Below are positions 20,801 to 30,363 of a stretch of DNA of 30,363 nucleotides, in pieces. This DNA comes from Chara braunii (taxonomy: Eukaryota; Streptophyta; Charophyceae; Charales; Characeae). Positions within the stretch are counted from its first letter, which is position 1. Each line of letters starts with the position of its first letter. The position numbers and the translations under genes were made by a program. The notes beneath the pieces are model-generated. The model was not told the DNA's origin and made no database searches. It worked only from the letters and a program-made list of their open reading frames with translations. The stretch is from assembly GCA_003427395.1 (NCBI GenBank), contig BFEA01000269.1, positions 902,685 through 933,047 of the forward strand, read 5' to 3'.

Positions 20801-23800
20801 TGATCAAACTTCACTCAAGGTCCATTATTGACTCAGACTTTCTTTCACACCAGTGCGAACCCACACTTGCTTGACCCTATTAATTGAATGTTCGTTGAAA
20901 AGGCAAAGGAAATGTGTATTTGTATGTGAAAGAAGAAGTCTGACTTTGGACATGTTTTTTTTTTTTGCTTGTTTTTTTCCAACTTGTTTGTTTCGGATTC
21001 GTGTGCAGATATGTAAAAAGGGATGCTTGAAAATGAGATTGATTTTGCCTATTTGAGATGGAGGAAAGAATTATCCTATAATCCTATTGCTACCCTTTTG
21101 ATTGTCTGCATCATATTAAAAACACTTGTATTTTAAAGTGAATAATTTCAATGGGTACTGTAGGAAAAAAAAAAAAAAACTCGTCAATACAATGAAGATG
21201 AAAATAATCAAACTCGGTCTTTTCCCGAGGATTGACCCTATTTATCCTAAATGACATTATTTATCTATATTTGTCCAAATGATTCTCATTCTCAATCACC
21301 TATGACTATTTTTCGTCTAAGTTAGCTTGAGCTTAAGAAGAAACGAGAACAACTAAAATCTATTTGCGGTGAATACATTTTCTCTCTGGTAGGAAGCGTC
21401 TGGGGCAGGGGTTCGTTGCTTCAGGAGCCGACCCTATTATCGACCCGGAGTGGACTGTTCAACGGGGGGGTACATGCCGATTTGGTGGAAACGGTTCGAC
21501 TTCTGAGATACCGAACTTTGTGCTCGGACGAGGAGGAGAAGTACCCCAGACCACTTCCTAAAAAGATAGACATGCAACACTTTAAGTAATGCACCTGATC
21601 AAGAATCATTCACAAAGCGACCTGCCGTCCAATAAGATTAGAAACATATGACGATGGATGTATTTATGTCAGAGGTCGCAAAACCATTTTTTTTCCTACC
21701 TATATCTGACCCAGCCCAAACCTTGATGTATTATATCTAGCCAGACCCACGTAAACACGATTTGTTTTACCCAGACCCGACTCACCCACGCTAATTTAAT
21801 TTTTCTTCTACCCGTACCCAGCCCACCCAGGGGGATTTAAAAATCGCCTACCCATACCCAACCACACCAAGGCCAAATTTTCCCTCATCCGCATCCAGCC
21901 GCACTCGAACCCAGTATCTATCCACCCGTGCTCAACCGTACCTGTGCCCAAAATTTTCCACTCAGACTTAGTTTTTAGCTTTATTTTAAACTTAGGCCTT
22001 CGTATGTAGGATTCTTTAGCTTCCATCCACAGATCTCCGCGTCGAATTTTGGCAGCGACAATAGGTCAGTGGCTAGGAATACTCACAGTGATACTTTCTT
22101 GTCTACATTTAGCCGCAACTACAGTCAGATTTCGATGGATCTGACCTTAATTATGACCAGAGCTTATTAGTAAATGTCGTATTCCCTAAGATGAAACGAT
22201 TGGGGCCAGGCCAAATTAATAGTACGGCCTGGCCCTAGTACTACCTCATCCCTACGACGAATGACATACGTCCAGAGACAAAATTTTACTAGGGGCACGC
22301 CCCACTAATACCACTATTTCCAAGTGAAAAAAAAGGGTCAGGTATGTCCCTAATACTACCTAGGCTTGCCTAATATGCCTAGTATGCCTACACGCCTCGG
22401 GTCACCCGCGCAAAACCTCTACCCAGTCATACCCGGAACCAGGGCAAACCTTTGTCCGACCGTAACCGTCCAGGCACTGTGTCAACACCCAGCCACACCC
22501 ACCCTGCAGTTTTCTGCCCCGGCCATATCCCCCCCTCAGATTTTCAAACCCAACTGCCCCGGTGCATACTAAGCATGCCATACCTGCACCCGTCCAGAAC
22601 TGCCGGGTATGGCTGGGTACGGTCGAGTCGGGTCACGGCCACCCAATGTCAACCTCTATTTTGTGTCCAATCTTAGGTCGGCAGTAGGGTGGAATGAATA
22701 ACTTTGGTGACGCATCTCATCAAGTCAAAATTGAGGCAGTCTGACTACCTTGTCGGCTGCATCGAGGTTATTGTCGGAAGTCAACTCCTCGTTCACGACT
22801 GTATGATTGTTGTTTTATGGAGTTCGACCCGAGGTGGTCAGGTTTTATTTAGATATTGATCATATTGTGTTATTGGATGTACCATATGATGATTCAAACT
22901 TTTTTCCAGTTATCATTTTCAGAATGGACATTTGTTCTTCGAGTACAATCGATTTGTTTTGATGTAATTATGTGTGGTTGTTATAAGTTTCGTTTAACTA
23001 GTGCCTAAGGGACTAGGATTAATTTATCGGTTTCACGCTTGGTTGAGAGACGCTCATAACTCGACGAGCTAAAGGCTCCCACGGACCGACTTTTCTCGGG
23101 TTTCTTATTAGCTCCTCAAAGCTCTCCCGCTTCGTGACCTTCAAATATCGACGAACATACAATGGGAAAAGTCGAATTGTACGCGTTCAATGAGCAGGTC
23201 ACATCACTTTACTCGTTGATAGGGCGCAATTGCAAAGTATACGGAAAAAAAAAATTGATGCAATTTGTCCAATAGTTACATAGGGTGCTTCCACAGGTTG
23301 ACATTCAATTCTTCATACTTAGGAGATCAGCGTCCTAAGAGACAGACTAGTATATCATAACAATTAGTTAGAACTTCTCCCCATCCAATAGAGACTCTAT
23401 TGGTGGAAGATTGGTGGGAGTAGGATTTGAACCTACAACATTCAGATTCGGAGTCTGGCGAGTTACCAATTACTTTATCTCACGTGCGTAGTACTAGTAT
23501 CATGACTCTTCTTTGCACAAGAAATTGATAGGTCCGGGTCCACTTGGCGTTTAAATAAGTGTTTCCTATACTGCAACGAATCGAGCAAACGAGCTCGGCC
23601 GATCTAGCTTTGCGACTTCATATAAAGGCTTTCGCATGTGGGTCAGTAGATCGCTAGGGATACGCCCCTAAGGGTGGTGATAACCCCTTAGGGAAGGTAA
23701 GTGCCCCGCGAGAACCTATCATGTCGTAGAGAATCGCGGGAAGTACGGCGGGCGTACCCGATTAGAGCGGCGAAGGGATGACCTGACCACGACCGTCTCA

Positions 23801-26800
23801 GCGGTTTGAGAGTTTATTTTGCGTTGTCTCCAAAGTGTCTTTTGTTTTGTTTTTGTTTTGCTTTTGTTTAACTCCTGCGTGAAATGGCTGGGAGGGTTCC
23901 CGCACATTGCAAAAACGCGGGAGCCAATACGCTCGACAACATACTTGGTCTTAGTGAGGGTCTATAAGGTCAACATCCTCACGCACTTGAGTTGTTGTTG
24001 CTGATGCAGACGGGATGCATTGTCAAGTCGTAGGCTATCAGTAGTTGTATTGGTAGTTTGGGGGTTGAGCACATGGCATGAGGAATGACTCTGGATATAC
24101 ATGTTGGTGGTGTCGAGAGTATGCTCTTGTTGACATTCGGATTTGGTACTGTGGGTATCTAGTTGCTGGAATATCAATGCAGTTCTGCTCTCCGAGCAGC
24201 GTTGGACTTTCTAGCTTTCAATATGAATTTGCATCATGAATTTTTGTCATTAGACTCACTTTGGAGACTTGGCCAGATGCATCGACGTATGTTATAGCGG
24301 AAAATTTAGCCGGATACTTACTTGGAGGAATGTCATTTGTATCCTTGGTCCAATGCCTGCTATCAAGGGGGAAACTTGTTAGACCCATGCATAGCAACGA
24401 TTAATAAATTGAGAGCTCATTCTTAATTTTGTAGGTGGTGGTGCATAATTGTTCCTAGTTGGCGAAGTGAATGCTCGGTTGATTCTGTTAGGGGACAGGG
24501 CTTCAGAGTTGTTGTTGTTTCATGTCGGAAGTATTGATTTCGAGGTGCTGGATACTAATTTGAAAAATTACTACCATTGTTGTATTTTCAGTAACGACTG
24601 TTGTTGCAACATTACTGTTGCTACCCCCCTACTAGTTGTTTCAACAGATTGTCAGTGTTGTTAGTTATTGTGCATTATTTACACGTTGTCATACGTGCTT
24701 ACTGAATATTGCAATGCCTTTGTTATGTATTGTCGTATACATGTTGTTTCGTTGCGTTCCGCTTACCTTCGTCGTTGGGATCTGCTATTGAGTCCTTGCT
24801 ATTTCACTGTGCGCAGCTACTATGCTGGTTGTTGCGCATGATTGATAAGTGCGCCACGTTCCCCTGAGCTTGACGACACTTACCTATAGTTTGAATATAG
24901 CACGGGTGACCCAGCGGGTGCGCTCTACTCGAACACTGTTTTTCTAGGCTACATAACTGCAGTTTAGTCAGAGGATGAAGAGTGTAACTTGGAGGCGTGA
25001 TCAAGCTTTGCAAGGGAGGTCAATGTTGCGATTTGGAGGTCGGTCAGAGTGTTGTTGCGCTGCGTTCGGACCATGGCTTGAACGTTTTAGTACTGCGCTT
25101 CCAGCCACCATTGCAGGGGCTTCAGGCGCATTAAAAGTTCAAATTTTTCTCGCGCAAGTTTGAGAGCACTTTTTTTGGATCAGAGCGACTCAATGATTTT
25201 TCCTCTGCCTTTCTCATTCTCAGTCTAGTCTATTGGTTTCGAGAGGAATGCGACAGGCAGGATTGAAAACCCGTAATATGTGTCAAGGCCTCTGTGGGAG
25301 GTTTGCCCACGAATTGCGGGAACTCTGTCAGAATCTATGCAAGATTCTGGAGGCGCAAAATTGTCAGGTATATCTTTCATATACCCTATGCGAGCCCACC
25401 TTACCCCTATTTTGATTATATTCATTTAGTATGTCTGAGAAGTATGCATGTGTACCCCTTTGATTTTGTTTTCTTTTCAAAACTAAATCAGATTAATTGG
25501 AAGGAACGCATGCGTAAAAATTCAGTTTCATTTTATTCTGACTAAAAGGAGACTAAGGGATTGACTGGGGAAGGAGGGAGGAAGGCAGTATTGCATGCGC
25601 TTGACCAGGTCAACCAAAGGTTTAACATTGTTTCCAAGTTGAATGACTCAGTGTTACGTTTCTTGCTTATTTTGTAAAGAACCAGACATTGGTTTTAAGT
25701 TGCATGACGTGGTTGCTGTGTTTATTTTTTATGGCTTGCTTGTTTGATTTTGGGATCAAACATTGTTTATAAGATGAATGGTTTTGTCTATCTGTTTCTT
25801 TTGGGGTTTCTAACTAAAGTTGGGTTGAATGGGTCAACTTCATGCTTTTGTGTAACTTAAGATAGACTAGACATTGTTTCCAAAACGAATGGTTGAGTCC
25901 CTTTTTTTTTTAGGAAGGATTTTTTACGAAGGGTTAAGCATTGTTTCCAAGCCGAATGGTTTAACCTAAAGCCACACACTAAGCACAAACGAGTGTAATT
26001 GGAAATACTCTATTTAAATTTGCATATGAACAGACAGTTGAACATTGTTTCCAAGTTGAATGGTTCAGTTTAAGGCATATCATTAAGAAGAGAGGTGAAT
26101 TGAAAAGTATAATTGGAAGTAAGCTGGGCAAGTTCAACATTATTTTTAAGTTGAATTGCTCAGTCCCCTACCCATATTGTGAAGCCAAGTGAGAGAATTG
26201 CTAAAACTTAGATACTAAATAGTTAAGGATGACTAAGCAGAGTTTCTAAGTTGAATGGCTTAGTCGCATACCAAAAGAAGAGAGAAGTAGCAACATATTT
26301 GTGTATAATCTAAAAGCATGTTATACATTGTTTATAAGTTGAATGGTCTAGCGTCATATCATATGTAAGATGGGTAAAAGAGATAATTATCTGAAGGATC
26401 ATTGAGCTATCTTATGTGAAAACAACTTGGGATTTTTGTGAGAGTATTTACTCATTGTGGTATGAACTTGCATGTGGTTGAGTGAGACCCTTATTAGTTC
26501 TTAGTATCAACGTGATAGGTAGTTGCTTTAGATGTTCGTCACATGCTAGAGCTATAGGAGTTAGTTCGAATTCTGCATTTTCTGGGATTAGTTTATTTTC
26601 TCATCCTTGACTGTGTATAAATTTTGGAAAGTCATTTTTGCTAAGGGAAGTGTTGTCCAAATTTCTGCAAATCCAAAGAGTTAATCAAATTTTGTTTTTG
26701 CAAATTTTAATTTTTATATGAGTTCATATCTAGCTTAGTAAAAATATGAAAAACCTATTTTTCTATGGAAGGTGCTTCCCAAATTTTTACTAAATCAGAG

Positions 26801-29800
26801 AGTTAAACAAAATTTGATTTTGTGAAGTCGACATGATTTTGAACTTCGTATTTAGTCTTTGTACAATTTTGAAAAGACATTTTTCTAAAGGGAGTGTTGA
26901 TGAATGTTTTTTAGTTTTGAAGAGTTATATTATATTTTAATTATAAGGACTTAGATTATATTTTGCCAATAAATATTTTGATAATCCACCTTGTATAGGG
27001 GACATACTGTTGAAATTTTCCTTATTATTTTTACTTCGCTTTAGAAGTAAGTGTAGACTCAGTCTTAGGAGGATTTTAGTGAGACGTGATATGGGGGTTT
27101 ATTTTTCATACACTTAATATTTAGTTTTGTGAATTGACATGTGTTGTGTTATAGGTCCTTCTTGGACATCTCAATTCAAGATCGGATTAAGTTTCAGTCC
27201 GATCCTACGAGGATCGTCTTCTGATATCTTTTGATAACAAGGCAGTTGATTGCCGATTCGTTGATTCACGACACAACTTTGCTTACACCTATACCTCAAC
27301 TTGGTGCCTTAGCCATGAAATCTGATATATTTATTTGAGGGTTTTTAACTATACTTTTTTTAATGATCATTATAAAGGACTTAGTTTTTATGAAAAGTAC
27401 AATAATGGCTGAAACTTGAGCGTGTAAGTCATGGTGTGAGTTACAAGAAACAATAAAGTTGACCACATTGGCGTATGACAATGTAGCTTTCGCGTGTGCG
27501 TATGTTTTATGCAGGTTGGTGTTTTTGGAGCTGGGTGTACGGGGCTTCCTTTGGAGGCAGTGAGAATGATAACCATATAACGCACGATCTACATACCTGA
27601 TGGACTTATTTTTTTCCTTTTTTATTTTATATCGAGTTCTTATTGATATGTGAGTGTTGGGATGCTTGTTTATTTACTGATTGATTTTGCTTGTTAAGTT
27701 CTATAGCTGGACGTTGAGGACCGTAGCAACTGTCAAAGTCAAACCCCTTGACCAATTTTCAGGCTTCCAAAGGTGGAACCCCATTTGTGCAATGTGCAGA
27801 AGAAGGTAGAACTTGCAACCGCCTTAGAGGTTGTTTAGCATTAAGAGATTAACCTCTCAAGGGGCCACTCTCTATACCATTGAGGGTCATATGATTATTG
27901 GTATTACACACTACGTCATCCTTGCAACTTGTAGTGTACTCATGAATGGTTAGTCAATATGATGAAGTTTGCGTCTCCATGATATTTATCTCGAGTTTCA
28001 CGTGAGACGCCCAATTGTTTTGTGTTTAAAAAGTTATGGGTTGGTACAAAAAGGGACTAGGCGCGATTTGCGTATGAGATAGTTAGTTTCATTTTGCCGA
28101 GGAGTATCGCGTGGTTAGATGAACCGTCCTAGTCGACCGGTGTCGAGTCGCGCTTGGGACATTATCCCCCAAAGCATCCGCTCACGTACGGGTCTGATTA
28201 AGGTCTTTGACCGCTCGTACCCAGTATGCTATAGCGTACGACAAACGCCCTCGACTCAGCCACCTTTGCGATTGCAACTAAGCAGCTTTCGCACGTGGTT
28301 CGGTAGCTTCGTGGGGATACGCTTGTCCACTGGCAAGGGTGGTGACAGCCCATTGGGCAAAGTTAAGTTGTGCCTCGTCGGACCTCTATCCTGCCGTAGA
28401 GGTTCGCGAGAGGTATGACTGACGCACTCGGTCGGAGCGACGAAAGCACCACTGCGAAAAAAATCCTGCAAAAATTTTGCATTACGTGGCTGAAAGGGTC
28501 CTCCTACGGGACCGATGCGCGCGACAACAGGGCACACAGACGATGTTGATGCAGATGAACATCTTAGAGGCGAGCCATCCGATAAGCGAGCGACATTTTT
28601 TTATTTTTTTTTTCCACTTCTCTTGTGTTGTGTCTTTTGTTTGTTCTTTTTTATTTCTTTCGTGTTTTTTTGTGTTTTGGTTTTGTTTTTCGGCATGTCG
28701 TTTTGCATTTTTGTCTGTTTCGTTTTCAGTCCTGGTGTGGTGTGTCGTTTCGTGCGTGCGGTTATCTCAATCACTAAAAAGAAAAAAGAAAAAAAAAATG
28801 TGTGGCATGCACGCACCCCCCCACCAACCCACACACACGTACCCGCCCACCCGCTGATTGTTGCAGTTGGGGTTTGAGCCCACGTACAGATTTGAGAAAA
28901 CCAACTACTCGATGAGATACCCGTTGAGGAAGACTAGGTCCTTGTGTGATTCTGGGGACAGTTTCGTTTTTTAAGCATATCCTATGTCGAGCAGTTGACA
29001 TGTCAGGATGTGTCTGTGTGTCGAAAGCCTGACCTTGCAAGATGTAAAGCCGGTCAAATGACAAAATGAAGAATGTGTTGCGTCACCGACATGATGCATT
29101 TTGCAGCCAAAACGATGTTTAGTTTTTTATCTAATATTTTTCTTACAAAGATCACAACGAAATTTATAGACTCCGAAGTTTTTATATTTTTTCTTACATA
29201 CTTCTAAGCTAAAAAAATAACAGAAGATGCATGACTTTTATGTTGGCTAGCACATGGCATAGCAGCGAAAATGGAGAAAGTGACGAATGCGAGCGGTGGT
29301 TATTTCATAGTCAAAATATGTTTTTAATTTTTTTTAAACATTTTTTCCCTAAATACTATGACTTAATCTACAGGCCCTCAAATTTTCACGATTTTTAACA
29401 CATTCCTCAAACCGTGAAAAAACACTGAAGTTATGGTACGTTTTCCATTGGCCCATACGTCGAAGAGTAGCAAAAATAGATCATGCACCGAATTGGCGCA
29501 GCGACCACTTTAACTTTTTTTTTTTTTTTTTTTTTTTTTCGGATATTTTTCGTAGGAAGACCGGGACCTACTCTATAGGTTCTCCAAATTTTAGGATTTT
29601 CAATGCATTCTTCTGAGCTGGAAAAATCACTGACGTTAGAGTACGTTTTCGTTGGCTCACAAGTCGTGGAGTGACAAAAATGAAAAATGAATCAAATCAG
29701 CATGGTAACTATTTACGAGTCGAAAATATTTTTCTTTGTTTTTTTAATAATTTTTCTAGAAATATCACGATCTAATGTACAGGTTCTCAAAACTTCAGAT

Positions 29801-30291
29801 TTTTTTGATTTTCAGTCTAAGCGGGAAAAATCGCAAAGTTATGGCACTTCGTAGTTATGGGACTGAACCCGCCAGTAACCAACGATCGCCACCCTTCCGA
29901 AAAACCTCGCCCTAACTCACCGGAGGCAGTTTTTTAGATGGTGTGGGACAAGTGGTTTAATGAGTAGGGGAGCAAGGCCCACGGTCGCCACGGGAGCTGG
30001 CTAAGGGCTCCTCAGAGGCTGAAGCTGGCTAAGGGTATCACGACACCACTCTTTTTTTTTTCTTTTTTTTTTTGACAAAATGTTTCAATCTATTCGTGGG
30101 GAGTTGCACGTGTTGTCGACCTGTACATTTTCATCCTAACACCACTCTCCAAATGTGAAAAAGACAAAAGTATGGCGGGTGCATCTGGCCATCTTCCAGC
30201 GGGAAGCTCAATGTACATTTTTTAGATTTCTCAAGTAGTGTGTCGATGTCCTAATAGGCCCACGAAGCCTCTCTCTCTCTCTCTCTCTCTC

Positions 30292-30363
<72 letters not shown>

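Overview
This is repeat-dominated nuclear DNA from a eukaryote. It is AT-rich, crowded with A/T homopolymers, microsatellites and transposon debris, and I see no intact host gene. Two things point to the green lineage: a Penelope-like retroelement with its GIY-YIG nuclease upstream of the reverse transcriptase (an arrangement known from green algae and some other eukaryotes), and decayed mitochondrial nad7 and atp6 of plant/streptophyte type. A charophyte such as Chara is my best guess, but that is inference from the style of the sequence and not a database match.

Layout. 1-3990: non-coding, with a long purine-rich block and a few short dispersed repeats. 3995-7445: three non-autonomous DNA elements (one of about 350 bp, two of about 770 bp in opposite orientations) with GC-rich ends and, for the two larger ones, 8-bp target-site duplications (TSDs). 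8130-10011: a nest of six copies of a roughly 280-bp element (CTAGGCTACC ends), four of them inserted inside the other two. 10050-15720: a Penelope-like element flanked by two direct repeats of about 590 bp (pseudo-LTRs). It has an ORF1 with a CCHC zinc knuckle, coiled coil and SAP-like motif, a GIY-YIG ORF, and a reverse transcriptase broken by stops and frameshifts. 15721-18464: a mitochondrial insertion (NUMT) carrying the 3' part of nad7 and the 5' part of atp6 on one strand. A roughly 1.6-kb inverted-repeat element interrupts nad7 and another element cuts atp6. 18465-19740: more copies of the same element superfamily, plus a long-TIR MITE. 19740-30363: a 46-bp minisatellite, a hAT-like element rich in CCCAGCC motifs, a decayed tRNA-Arg-like sequence, a dispersed repeat pair, an array of about 30-bp repeats separated by variable spacers, 122-bp and 205-bp tandem repeats, and terminal (CT)n(TA)n.

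The main novelty candidate is the element superfamily. Thirteen copies of a 65-75 bp core (hallmark ACAACTTTTGCCT) sit between GC-rich ends that differ completely from family to family. In two comparisons the ends appear to have switched their dyad half-sites (GAAC/GTTC versus GTAC) while keeping the symmetry. The second candidate is the permuted Penelope-like element with a Gag-like ORF1. None of the coding sequences here is likely to make a functional product except possibly ORF1 of the retroelement.
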